In this document: positions 8,227 to 17,300 of the stretch, piece by piece | Numbering within the stretch: the first letter of the stretch is position 1 | Layout of the letters: the number at the start of each line of letters is the position of its first letter | NCBI RefSeq assembly: GCF_900141745.1 | Contig: NZ_FSRM01000001.1 | Location: 1,674,001-1,738,000, forward strand | Origin: Paraburkholderia phenazinium | GTDB lineage: Bacteria > Pseudomonadota > Gammaproteobacteria > Burkholderiales > Burkholderiaceae | Direction: 5' to 3' | DNA length: 64,000 nt | Position numbers and translations under genes: made by a program | Notes under the pieces: generated by a model | Seen by the model: only the letters and a program-made list of their open reading frames with translations | Told to the model about the DNA's origin: nothing | The model's database searches: none

Positions 8227-9431
8227 ATATATTGATATTAGAAGACGACGATGATAAGTACTCACGGGTCGAGTGCGTCGTCAGAGAGAGTGGGAATGCT
8301 TTGCAAAGAGTATGGCGCGCCGAAAATATTGCGCAAGCCCGCGGCTTACTAGCCGAGCATAAGTTCTCCGTTCTAATTTTGGACGTGCGCGTCCCATATC
8401 GAACCGATGAACCGCCCGATGATGGAGCGGGGGTGGCGCTACTCAAAGAAATCATGATTGATGCGGCGGGCCAGCCTCCTACGCACGTCGTTGGGCTTAC
8501 AGGCCACGCAGACGTGCATAGCGTCCATTCGGAGGTGTTCCGTCGCCACGGATGGGTATTGCTCGAGTACTCGGCAACGAGTCCTGAATGGGCGAATTCA
8601 CTTGCCAGCTACTTGTCACATGCCACCGCGGTCGCCAACGAATCCGACGATGGGGACGCATTTGACGTAGCGATTATCACTGCGTTGCCGTCACCGGAAT
8701 TTAGTGAGCTTCGTCGCGTGTTCCCTGAACTTCAGGGGCCTACCAAGTTAGACGCGAAGACACTCGTGTGGCACGGCACTGTCACGCAAACCAATGGGAA
8801 GTCAATCCGGGTCGTAGCGGTGCATTCCTGGCAGATGGGCCTCACCGCCGCTGCTTTATTAGCCGAACGCGTTCTTGGCCGTTACAAGCCCAAGGTGTTA
8901 GCCATGACCGGCATATGTGCCGGGCGTAGAGACAAGGTACAGCTAGGCGATGTCGTTATCGCGACGCAGAGCTGGGAGTGGCAGGGAGGCAAGCTCACTG
9001 AAGACGACGGAAATCAGCACCTAATGGCGGCGCCGGAACCATGTCGCGCGTCTGGGGCTCTGCTGGCGGCCGCTCGAGCCTTAAAGGGGCGACCCGGATG
9101 CGAGGCATCGATAAGTCAACTTCCTCCTGTTGCGCCGCAAAATCTTGGTTGGACCCTTCGCGAAGGACCGATGTTGTCAGGGTTGAGCGTCGTTGCGGCG
9201 AAAGATGTCATGGTCGAGGTCGCGAAGCAACATCGAGGCTATTTGGCGTTGGAGATGGAGGCTTATGCCATCTATGCGGCCGCAACTTTCAGCGCTCGTC
9301 CTTGCGAGGCAGTGGTGATTAAGGGGGTTTGCGACTTTGGTGAAGTGGACAAAGACGACTCAATGCAGCTTGTGGCGGCGGAGCGGAGTGCCAAAGTGCT
9401 CCGGGCACTGTTGAACGAGTTTTTGACCTGA
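8223..9431 (+). CDS. Receiver domain fused to nucleoside phosphorylase-superfamily (MTA/SAH nucleosidase-like) domain
   Basis: This 402-residue fusion has a receiver at residues 1-125 (acidic cluster EDDDD at 7-11, acceptor Asp54 in LILDVRVP). Residues 147-400 are a PNP/UDP phosphorylase-superfamily domain. It shows AMTGICAGRRDKVQLGDVV, the ALEMEAYA segment that contacts ribose, and GVCDFGE with the catalytic Asp. Members of this fold cleave N-glycosidic bonds of nucleosides or nucleotides. Gating by a receiver suggests a phosphorylation-controlled nucleotide-depleting or signal-cleaving effector. It is translationally coupled to the single receiver and ends the operon. Family calls are firm; the effector or defence role is inference from the architecture. 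Confidence 0.85.
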   Translation: MNILILEDDDDKYSRVECVVRESGNALQRVWRAENIAQARGLLAEHKFSVLILDVRVPYRTDEPPDDGAGVALLKEIMIDAAGQPPTHVVGLTGHADVHSVHSEVFRRHGWVLLEYSATSPEWANSLASYLSHATAVANESDDGDAFDVAIITALPSPEFSELRRVFPELQGPTKLDAKTLVWHGTVTQTNGKSIRVVAVHSWQMGLTAAALLAERVLGRYKPKVLAMTGICAGRRDKVQLGDVVIATQSWEWQGGKLTEDDGNQHLMAAPEPCRASGALLAAARALKGRPGCEASISQLPPVAPQNLGWTLREGPMLSGLSVVAAKDVMVEVAKQHRGYLALEMEAYAIYAAATFSARPCEAVVIKGVCDFGEVDKDDSMQLVAAERSAKVLRALLNEFLT

Positions 9432-9638
9432 TTCGTTGCACTGATGAGGCGCGTACGTGGAACAGTCAAGGTCTGACGGAGATTTTGTGTCCCGTGATTG
9501 TCCTTTCAGCAGAGTAGCCGCAGAACCGGTCCAAGTAGCATGCCAAATGGTGTGAAAGAACTTTGTCAGCGCCCTTTACCGCGGTGTGACGACGCGAACC
9601 ACCTATCCATCACAGCAACACCCGCGGAGCCAGAGCCG

Positions 9639-9928
9639 CTATCGGTCGACTATGTCGTCGAACTGCTGGAACACCTGGGTGCTTGCTTCAATGGCCGCGC
9701 CGCACGGAAGCTTGTCACCGTAATAGGCGAACGGGCGACCATAGACGACCGTCTGTGGCGCCTGACTTGTAACGATGGGAAACGACCCGCCACACTTCGG
9801 GCAGGACAAAGGTCGCCTAGGTGTGCGACCGCCTTGCCTTGCACCGCGCGGGAATCGCTGCCAGTCACAGTTGTTCCACCGCGCGTGGTCTTATCACCAA
9901 CGCATGCCACGTTGCTAGCCATCGCCAT
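9639..9928 (-). pseudogene. PAAR-domain protein, frameshifted
   Basis: Reading leftward from 9928, the frame starts MAMASNVACVGDKTTRGG and continues VQGKAVAHLGDLCP, a typical PAAR N-terminal half. A one-base deletion near 9801-9805 then shifts the frame. The rest (PKCGGSFPIV, YGRPFAYYGDKLPCGAA) is found in the next frame and ends at TAG 9639-9641. PAAR proteins form the sharp tip of the type VI secretion spike. No other T6SS gene is nearby, so this is a stranded, inactivated spike-tip gene. Confidence 0.7.
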
Positions 9929-9975
9929 TTCTGGCAGTCCCTAACCGTCGATAGTCGACGCCTCCGGAGTGCTCG

Positions 9976-10287
9976 GTGCATCCGATACCGAAGAAAAAGC
10001 GCAGCCATTTCATGGGTGCGCTGAGCGGCGTATTCGACTGCAAACAGCACAGGCGTGAACACCCGCTCATGCGGCGCTTTCATAAACCCGGCGACGAAAA
10101 GCGGTCTGTCGTAATTATCCGGCCGGGCGCTTACGAGGACTGGCTGTCGTGTCGCAGCACCGACGAAGCGAGGTCATTCCTGCAGCTCTATCCAGCTGAC
10201 GAAATGCATGCAGAACCGTTTCCCTTGCCGCCTCGCGCGTCGAAGACGAAGTCCACGGATGAGGGGCAAGAGTCACTACTCTACTGA
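9976..10287 (+). pseudogene. C-terminal remnant of an SOS response-associated peptidase (SRAP/YedK family)
   Basis: From about residue 29 the frame reads HPLMRRFHKPGDEKRS, then YEDWLSCRS and FLQLYPADEMHAEPF, which is the usual C-terminal end of bacterial SRAP (YedK/HMCES) proteins. Those sense abasic sites in single-stranded DNA through an N-terminal Cys2. That N-terminal part, with the catalytic Cys, is missing: upstream bases hold only the PAAR remnant on the other strand. The fragment cannot be active as a SRAP protein. It suggests deletion between PAAR-like and SRAP genes. Confidence 0.5.
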
Positions 10288-10591
10288 CGCGCAACAAAGG
10301 GCCGGGGCGCACCCAACGTTGAAGTCGCGCGAGAGGTTTGCTGCTCTTGCCCGGCTTCAGACCCTTTCCTCATCGCCGTTTACGCGGGCGAATCCCGCTC
10401 CGGAGGGGTACAGGTCGTTGTTTTTGCGTCGCCTCGGCGGAAAACCCCTTGTTTTAGGGCCTCGTCCGGTGTGGATTCAAATCCGTGTTGCTACGCTAGC
10501 GCCAGCCTGAGGATTTAGGCCTTTGCGTATTGTCGGTGACTACGCAAAGACAAAGGTCTCGGGCCAACCTTTGACCAATGACGAGGAATCT
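10288..10591. other. Intergenic region before the HU-like gene
   Basis: About 300 bases have no supported gene. A tRNA T-arm-like string (GGATTCAAATCC at 10472-10483) is present, but no cloverleaf can be built around it. The promoter of the HU-like gene must lie in the right part. A purine-rich GAGGAA at 10582-10587 serves as the ribosome binding site. Confidence 0.4.
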
Positions 10592-11008
10592 ATGGCAACC
10601 ACGAGTGCAACGAAAGCTGGAAAAAAGCCGGCGCCGATAGTGAAGAAGGCGGCGACTCCTGCCACGAGGAAGGCGGTCGCTGACACGCCGCTGAAGCCCA
10701 TCAAGGATTCGTTCACGAAGGCTTCGCTCGCCACCCATCTTGCCGAGCGCGCAGGTGTCGAACCGAAAGCCGCGAAGGCTTTGATGGCCGCGCTGGAGGA
10801 AACAGTGCTCGCGTCGGTCCACAAGAAGGGCGCGAAGGAGTTCACGCTGCCGGGTCTGCTGAAGGTTGTTGCTCAGGACGTGCCGGCAAAGAAGAAGCGC
10901 TTCGGGAAGGACCCGTTCACGGGTGAAGACAAGTGGTTTGCCGCGAAGCCCGCTTCGGTGCGTCTGAAAGTGCGCCCGCTGAAGAAGCTGAAAGAGGCCG
11001 CTCTCTAA
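10592..11008 (+). CDS. HU-family DNA-binding protein with lysine-rich N-terminal tail
   Basis: This 138-residue basic protein has about 45 residues of Ala/Lys/Pro-rich, histone H1-like tail (TKAGKKPAPIVKKAATPA). An HU/IHF core follows, from KDSFTKASLATHLAERAG to the C-terminus with KKRFGKDPFTGE and VRLKVRPLKKLKEA. The usual HU is about 90 residues, so the tail is an extension, a type common in Burkholderiaceae. The ATG at 10592 is chosen because GAGGAA lies 5-10 bases before it. It likely bends or compacts DNA, and carriage on an island fits a silencing or nucleoid role. A strong terminator follows directly. Confidence 0.85.
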   Translation: MATTSATKAGKKPAPIVKKAATPATRKAVADTPLKPIKDSFTKASLATHLAERAGVEPKAAKALMAALEETVLASVHKKGAKEFTLPGLLKVVAQDVPAKKKRFGKDPFTGEDKWFAAKPASVRLKVRPLKKLKEAAL

Positions 11009-11030
11009 ACCGAGCCGCTGGAAAGGAAGC

Positions 11031-11062
11031 GCCCCTCGAGACGGAAGTCCGAGGGGCTTTTT
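11031..11062 (+). terminator. Rho-independent terminator after the HU-like gene
   Basis: An 8-bp perfect stem (GCCCCTCG at 11031-11038 with CGAGGGGC at 11050-11057), an 11-base loop and five T (11058-11062). It lies 22 bases after the stop codon. Confidence 0.88.
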
Positions 11063-11141
11063 GCTTCTACGCCTGAGATGCACAGGCCTTCATTTCATCT
11101 GGCTGCTCAAGATGAGCTGGACGATATCTGCAAGAACAGCG

Positions 11142-11640
11142 CACAAGCAACATCGTCCTTTCACGAGGCAAAAAGCTAAGGGTCGGTCCTCACGAGAAAT
11201 TGAGGGGAGACATCGGTGAGCATCGTCGGCCGCCGCTCATCATGCTGAGGGAATTCCACGGTGACAAGACCGGTGGCCTTCGAGGACGATACAACCTCGC
11301 CGACCCTACCTACATACAAGGTCGCAGACCTGTCGTCCAGTTTATCGAGCCGCTCGTCGCTCAGCCGCACCCGGGTTCCTTTCCTGATTTCTCCCATTCT
11401 GCCCATCTGGTTCGGAATAGGTGGGACGCTCAGGAACACCAAAGGTTCGACCGAACGATACCAGTGTTCGAAACGCACGTTCTACCGCGAGGATAGCGAC
11501 CGCGCGCGTAGCCGTTCCGGCGTAATCGCCGCCGGCAGAGCCGGAACAGGAAGCTCACTGAGCCTTGCTGGGGCAGAACGGTGGTCATCGACTTAGGCTG
11601 CGGCGAGCGCGGCACCGTCCTGCCTTCGGGCAGCCGGCTG
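11142..11640. repeat. Direct repeat copy A (~500 bases), pairs with 21446-21951
   Basis: The whole segment reappears in the same orientation at 21446-21951 with scattered substitutions and small indels; I judge similarity near 90% by eye. It contains the complete SH3-like small gene (minus strand) plus upstream sequence. The two copies bound about 10.3 kb holding the 2-TM module, dnaE2, imuA and the KAP NTPase, so recombination between them would delete that block. Confidence 0.85.
11176..11406 (-). CDS. Small SH3/KOW-like beta-barrel protein (intact copy)
   Basis: This is a protein of about 73-76 residues beginning M(GR)MGEIRKGTRVRLSD. It is rich in short beta strands (LYVGRVGEVV, GLVTVEF) and reminiscent of KOW or SH3-like barrels; I do not recognise a named family. 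The start is placed at the MGR/MGE methionines (11406 or 11397) because similarity to the second copy at 21.5 kb holds frame only from there. That copy has a premature stop, so this is the only functional version. It is convergent with the HU-like gene. Confidence 0.55.
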   Translation of the reverse strand: MGRMGEIRKGTRVRLSDERLDKLDDRSATLYVGRVGEVVSSSKATGLVTVEFPQHDERRPTMLTDVSPQFLVRTDP

Positions 11641-11691
11641 TTCGGTTGGCCACTTGCGGCCTCGTGAACTTCTCGCCGGTGGACCACATCG

Positions 11692-11988
11692 TCATAAGGC
11701 TCCGCAGACATCTAGAACTTCAGGCTCGTCCACAGTGGCATGCTCAAACACCGATTCCGTATGGTACTGCAGGAATATCGCCTGCTCTTGCGTCGGTCTC
11801 TGCCTCAAACGACGTGGTATGTTATCCAGCAGCCCGGCCTCCTCGCCAAGGGCGGGCGAGATTAGCACCACGCCGTCGCGGTCAAAGCTGATAAATCCGG
11901 AGTCAAACAAAGCATCGAGATTCGCGACAAGCGGTAACCAGTCGACAACTTCCCCGTCCATGCAATCCATCCGCATCGACGCGGACAA
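11692..11988 (-). pseudogene. C-terminal fragment of an HNH endonuclease-like protein
   Basis: This 98-codon frame has the segment LPLVANLDALFDSGFISF followed by GVVLISPAL and LQYHTESVFEH. The pattern matches the C-terminal end of HNH endonuclease-like proteins, where NGLxL..xLDxLFDxGxISF follows the catalytic HNH. The catalytic part itself (paired Cys, AHIxPW) is not found in any frame upstream to 12120, so the gene is truncated and probably inactive. It could instead be a small stand-alone protein, which I think less likely. Confidence 0.45.
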
Positions 11989-12139
11989 ATGCTAGAGACC
12001 GAGAGGTTGGTGAATATGGCGGGGCATAAACGTTGCGGAACGGCTGCCGCAAATCCAAGGCAGCGACATTTCCGATGGGGACCACGACCGCTCAGCGCCG
12101 GAAGACCTTCGTCTACCAACGCTCCAGACTGTGTGCGGT

Positions 12140-12340
12140 TCAGCGCTTACGCCGTTTTGGGTCGGCTTCAACCGGTTCAGCGCTTCCGTGCCGGAAGCCG
12201 CCGTATTCTTTCATTTCGGTAATTTTTACCGATTTGGCATCCAGCAGCGCCTGCACCTGTCGCGTTGTTTCTTTTACCAGACGTGTTTTGACATCATCGG
12301 TGACGAGACGGCTGAGTAGGCTTGACATTTTGTCCTCCAT
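12140..12340 (-). CDS. Small charged hypothetical protein downstream of the 2-TM protein
   Basis: This 66-residue protein has a helical N-terminal part (MSSLLSRLVTDDVKTRLVK then QVQALLDAKSVKI) and a basic tail ending KRRKR. The start ATG is 21 bases after the stop of the membrane protein, on the same strand, so the two are almost certainly one operon. No family was recognised. An antitoxin or adaptor to the membrane partner is possible but unsupported. Confidence 0.55.
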   Translation of the reverse strand: MEDKMSSLLSRLVTDDVKTRLVKETTRQVQALLDAKSVKITEMKEYGGFRHGSAEPVEADPKRRKR

Positions 12341-12361
12341 TTCCGGTTGCAGTATAACAAA

Positions 12362-13627
12362 CTAGACCGTCGTGACCTCGGAGCCAAGTCGCCCCTCCGG
12401 GACGACGTTTTTCTTCACTTCATCATCCAGGTACCGTAAGAGCAACATATTCAGCAAGACAGCAAACGGCTGAATGATTGGGACAAACATGCGTGCTCCA
12501 TCGCGGCGAAGAATGTTCTCCGCTGTGCAATGTATGTTTAGGACACCTATTCGACGCACAACCTCTGGACTCGCGTCTTCCTCAGTGGGTTCGCGGATAA
12601 ACAGGGGTATAGAGGCGAAACTTTTGATTTCCCGCCCTTCGCCTTTTTCGAAAAAATGCTGAAGTTCAAACTGAACACTCCGCTTTATGTCCGAGCGCTC
12701 TTCGCACCACTTCATCATGGCTGCGACTGACTGCGTTGTGGCATATTCGAGCCGCGCGATTGCGAGCGGGCCGCCAGGCAAAGCCGCGTCCCGGTCGCCG
12801 TCTGTAGCCCTGACGGTCGCAGGATGCGGGACTGGCAACACTATCATCGGGGTCGTATGCAGTCTCCCGTATTTGCCGTGATGAGTGCTGAAGCCGGGAA
12901 TAGACTCAAGCACACCGTCGACTGACGCAAGCTTGTTTTGCTGCGCATCACAAAACAGGATTTTCCGCTCCAGCCGGGCCTTCTTCGACGGCTCCAAATT
13001 GGCAATGTACGTATTATCACGATAAAGCATAACGTTCGCGCCATAGGTTACGAACTTGCGTGAGCCGTCGTAATATGCGGCAAGCCCGGCAACTGCTGCA
13101 AGAACGGCCCGAACGGCTTCGCTTTCCCTATTTCGGTCGTACGTATTGCCGCCAGAGGTGGCGTAAAGAGAATTGGCCACCGCGCCATAGAACGCTTGGA
13201 CCTCTTGCAGAAAACCCGTCGGCGGAAGACTGTGCATGTCGCCGACCATGCCCCTAAGGTCGCCGCTTTCCTTCATGAGCTCTTCGCGAGCGCGCTTGGA
13301 TGCGCTGTTTCGCACTAGTTGCTGTAAAGCGAACACGCCGAAAAATGCAAGGAACAGCGCTATTGCTATCGGAACGACAAGCTTTGGCTCGTCGCTCAAA
13401 CCCCAGCGAGTGGCAACCGCTTCAATGCTTGCCTTAAGGGGCCCGGAATATACTGAAGCCCACAACCCTGTGAGTGCACCGATAAGCGCGACAAGGGCAG
13501 GGAAGATGGAGTTGAAGATAACTCGTAAAAGAGATACGCAGACGCGGAGCACATAGCCGGACGCGTGGGAGGCGACGTAAGCAAATCTCTTGGCGGCACG
13601 CATGGAAAAATCTCTGTTGTCGTTCAT
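12362..13627 (-). CDS. Two-TM membrane protein with GAF-like C-terminal sensor region
   Basis: This is a 421-residue protein. Hydrophobic helices lie near residues 33-60 (SLLRVIFNSIFPALVALIG) and 86-106 (PIAIALFLAFFGVFALQQL). A basic/acidic linker and a ~280-residue cytosolic part follow, with alternating strands and helices of GAF-like pattern (ANVMLYRDN, KILFCDAQQNK, IASIPLFIRE-like segments, GVLNIHCTAENI). It is first in a two-gene operon with the 66-residue protein. Two TM helices plus a sensory domain are seen in island-borne signalling or defence effectors, but the GAF call is by pattern only. Confidence 0.6.
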   Translation of the reverse strand: MNDNRDFSMRAAKRFAYVASHASGYVLRVCVSLLRVIFNSIFPALVALIGALTGLWASVYSGPLKASIEAVATRWGLSDEPKLVVPIAIALFLAFFGVFALQQLVRNSASKRAREELMKESGDLRGMVGDMHSLPPTGFLQEVQAFYGAVANSLYATSGGNTYDRNRESEAVRAVLAAVAGLAAYYDGSRKFVTYGANVMLYRDNTYIANLEPSKKARLERKILFCDAQQNKLASVDGVLESIPGFSTHHGKYGRLHTTPMIVLPVPHPATVRATDGDRDAALPGGPLAIARLEYATTQSVAAMMKWCEERSDIKRSVQFELQHFFEKGEGREIKSFASIPLFIREPTEEDASPEVVRRIGVLNIHCTAENILRRDGARMFVPIIQPFAVLLNMLLLRYLDDEVKKNVVPEGRLGSEVTTV

Positions 13628-13638
13628 TTAACGATAGA

Positions 13639-14150
13639 TTGCTTACATTTGTCTGTTGTCTGGCGCTGACAGGCAGACAGAGACGTCAATTATCGAGAAC
13701 TCACCGCTGTTCGCCGCGGCAGAAAGTTTTTCGGTCTTTTCTTCGTGACCTTCGTAATTTAGCAGCCGCCTCACGCAATATGTTGACAAATTGCACACCT
13801 AAGCGGGCAAGACAACACATTAAGAATCGCACGGGGTATCCACGAGGAACGCGATGCGTGTCTTAAGGGAAAACCCTGCCGTCAGCTCTCCTGATAGACT
13901 TACTCCCTTCACCGTCGCTCGCTCCCGTGCGAAGGACGGGGAGCGAGGAAAGCTTGTTGGGTGAAGTTTTCGGCTGGCGTCAATTCTCGGTTAAAGCTCC
14001 GTTGCCATCTATATATATTTAAAAGCGCGCAGTTTCTACGATTTGGTACACAACTTGCCTAACAGCGACACATGCACGCCTGCCTTTTCCACATCGGCTG
14101 TCGATAGCTAACCGAATTAAGCATTAATTCGCATACCGAATAAACATTAG
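13639..14150. other. Gene-free spacer with extended inverted repeat
   Basis: About 510 bases hold no credible gene. The outstanding structure is a nested hairpin. Inner arms CTCGCTCCC (13918-13926) and GGGAGCGAG (13939-13947) pair perfectly; outer arms CTTCACC (13907-13913) and GGTGAAG (13960-13966) follow, then four T. It could be a terminator for leftward or rightward transcripts, or a structured recombination substrate. A very AT-rich block follows at 14008-14025. Confidence 0.5.
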
Positions 14151-14151
14151 A

Positions 14152-14222
14152 AGACTACCAGTATCGTCGTTCTCATCACTCACCAAAGGACGCCAAATCT
14201 GATGTCCGTGGAGTTCGCTGGC
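14152..14222 (+). repeat. Remnant of the Sel1-protein gene start (duplicate of 21951-22030)
   Basis: The bases CTCATCACTCACC at 14173-14185 and AAATCTGATGTC at 14194-14205 match 21980-21992 and 22001-22012, just before and over the start codon of the Sel1-repeat gene. Here the frame MSVEFAGLIR ends after a few codons and the similarity stops near 14222. A second copy of that gene was therefore once present and has been replaced by the dnaE2 block. Confidence 0.6.
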
Positions 14223-14334
14223 TTAATCAGGTTGATTTCGAGTCGGTGAACTGGGGATATATTGGCGCGTTGAAACGAATCGATTGAAACGGCAACGCGT
14301 GCCCGATGCCACTCTTGGGGCCAGGATTACGCCA

Positions 14335-17300
14335 TCAATGGAAATTGCGGCTCGTTGATGGCAGCTCGCCGAGGAGGTACGACATATCGATGAGGTGTTG
14401 TGCGACAAGGTGCCGTACTTCACCTTCGCACTGCCATACACCCAGCACCCCGAGTAACGACGCGCCAAGGACTTCCTTGCGCTGCCGCTCCAGCACCTTG
14501 GGCCAGATGATGACGTTGACGTTGCCGGTCTCGTCTTCGAGGGTGATAAAGATGACACCCTTTGCCGTCTCGGGCCGCTGACGTACGGTAACGATGCCGC
14601 ATCCCCGCGCGAGCCGGCCGTTCCGGTAGGTACGCAGGGTGGACGCCGGCATCAACCGGTTTTCGAGCAACTGGGGCCGCAGTAGCGCGAGAGGATGTCG
14701 TCCGAGTGTCAGCCCCATCGACCGATAGTCACCGACAATATCGTCTGCTTCTGAGGGTGCACCGAGTGCCGGCGTTTCATCCTCGACCTTTGCTACCGAC
14801 AGCATGTCTTTATCCGGCACTGCGGCGACCGACTGCCACAGCGCTTCGCGCCGGTTGCCAGCAAGTGACGAAAGCGCATTCGCCGCGGCGAGCACCTGCA
14901 GGTCATAACGGTCCAGTTGGGCGCGTCGGGCGAGGTCGGAGACGGTCGTGAACTGACGTATCGCGCGTGAATTCTCGATACGCTCTGCGGCACCGTCACG
15001 CATACCTTTGAGCAGGGACAGGCCCAGTCGGACCGCTGGGCGCGCGACACCGGCTATCGGCTCAAGGGAAGCGTCCCAGCCACTTATGGTGACATCGACA
15101 GGGAATACCTGAACACCATGCCGCGTGGCATCCTGAACGAGTTGCGACGGCGAGTAAAAACCCATCGGCTGGCTGTTCAGCATTGCGGCGAGAAACGCTT
15201 CCGGCTCGTGGCGTTTCAGCCAGCTGCTCGCGTACACGAGCAGTGCAAAGCTGGCCGCGTGACTCTCCGGGAATCCGTATTCGCCAAAGCCCAGAATCTG
15301 CTGGAAGATACCGTCCGCGAAGGCCTTGTCATACCCGCGCTCGGTCATCCCGTTGACGATTCGGTCGTAATACCTGTCAAGACCGCCCTTGCGCTTCCAG
15401 GCCGCCATCGCGCGCCGCAACTGGTCCGCTTCGCCCGCAGTGAAGCCGGCGGCCAGCATCGCTACCTGCATCACCTGCTCCTGGAAAATCGGCACCCCGA
15501 GCGTGCGGCCCAGCGCCGTCTCCAGGGCCTTGCTTGGGTAGCTCACAGGCTCGAATCCCTGGCGACGCTGAAGATAGGGATGGACGGCGCCGCCCTGGAT
15601 GGGTCCCGGGCGAACAATCGCCACCTCGATGACGAGGTCATAAAACGTACGGGGCTGGAGTCTGGGCAGCATGCTCATCTGCGCCCGCGATTCAATCTGG
15701 AAGACGCCCACGGTGTCCGCGCGCGAAATCATCTCGTACGTTTCCGGGTCTTCAGCCGGTATGTCCTGCATCTCAAATTGCTCACCTCGCTGGTCCGATA
15801 CGAGGTCGAGCGCTCGACGGATTGCTGAGAGCATGCCGAGCGCAAGCACATCGATTTTCAGCAACCCCAGCGACTCGAGGTCGTCCTTGTCCCACTGAAT
15901 CACGCTGCGGTCGACCATCGCAGCATTTTCAACAGGCACCAGGCGCGTGAGCTTTCCACGGCTGATAACAAAGCCACCGGAGTGTTGGGACAGGTGGCGT
16001 GGGAAGCCGAGTAACTGCGAGGCAAGCGATGCCCACAGCTGAATCAGTGGCGTCTCCGGGTTCAGGCCGGACTCGGAAAAGCGGTTGAGGAGGTCCTCCT
16101 TGCCATCAAACCATTGATGGCTCTTGGCCACCGCGTCGACAATCTGCGGGTCGACGCCCAGCGCCTTGCCGGTTTCGCGAAGTGCACCGCGCGGACGATA
16201 GGTCGACACGGCTGCCGCTATCGCTGCGCGGTCACGGCCGTATTTCCCGTAGATGTATTGAATTACCTCTTCCCTTCGCTGGTGTTCGAAGTCGACATCG
16301 ATGTCGGGTGGCTCGCCGCGCTCCTTCGAGATAAAACGCTCGAAGAGCATGTTGCCTCGCGCAGGGTCGACTTCTGTCACGCCCAGGCAGTAACAGACCG
16401 CCGAGTTCGCGGCCGAGCCCCGGCCCTGACACAGGATGTGCTGGCTACGGGCGAAGCGGACGATGTCATAGACCGTCAGGAAGTACGGCTCGTATTCGAG
16501 CTCCCTGATGAGTTCAAGCTCGTGTTCAATCTGTTCCAGCACGTCGTATGGGATGCCGGATGGAAACCGGCGGCGGGCCCCAATATAGGTCTCCTGCCGC
16601 AGGTAGGCGGTCGGCGTGATGCCCTTGGGAACCAGTTCGTCCGGGTACTCATAGCGCAGCTCGTCGAGCGAGAACGTGCAACGCGACAGGATGTTCGTCG
16701 TCTCTGCGAGCGCGTATTCCGGATACAGGTTCGCGAGACGCAGGCGGGGACGCAGGTGCTGCTCCGCGTTGGGAGAGAGGTCGTAGCCACACTCCTGCAC
16801 CGGTCTGCCCACGCGGATTGCGGTCATCGTGTCCTGCAACGGTTTGCGCGAGCGCACATGCATCACGACCTGGCCGAGTGCAACGACTGGAATGCCGCGG
16901 CGGTCGGCAATATATTCGACGGCTCCCCTGTGAATATCGTCCATGGCCCGTTGATGCAGCACGAGGCCGCACCATGCGCGGTCGGGAAACGTCTGCTCGA
17001 GCCACTCGAGCTGGACGTCGAGCACATCCTCTTTCGTGGGGAAATTCGGTATCAGTATCGCGAGACAGTGCGGCATGCCGCGCAGGTGACTGTTTTCCAG
17101 GTCCGGACGCGACAGGTCGTGCGGTGTCAACCGGTATTTGCCTTTCGGGCCGCGCGTGCGGGCGAGCGTAATGAGTTCGGAGAGGTTTCCGTATCCCTCA
17201 CGGTTCTGGGCGAGGAGGATGAGACCGAACGCCGGCGAACCATCCGCGTTGACGAGCCGGAAGTACGAGCCAACGACGAACGGAAGGTTAGCCTCCTTCG

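Noticed and set aside
9498..9944. 148-codon plus-strand frame
   Set aside because: It overlaps the PAAR remnant on the minus strand, which explains the sequence far better.
10440..10505. tRNA or attachment-site-like sequence with a T-arm string
   Set aside because: GGATTCAAATCC resembles a T-arm, but no acceptor, D-arm or anticodon stem pairs around it, and no matching duplicate was seen at the other island end.
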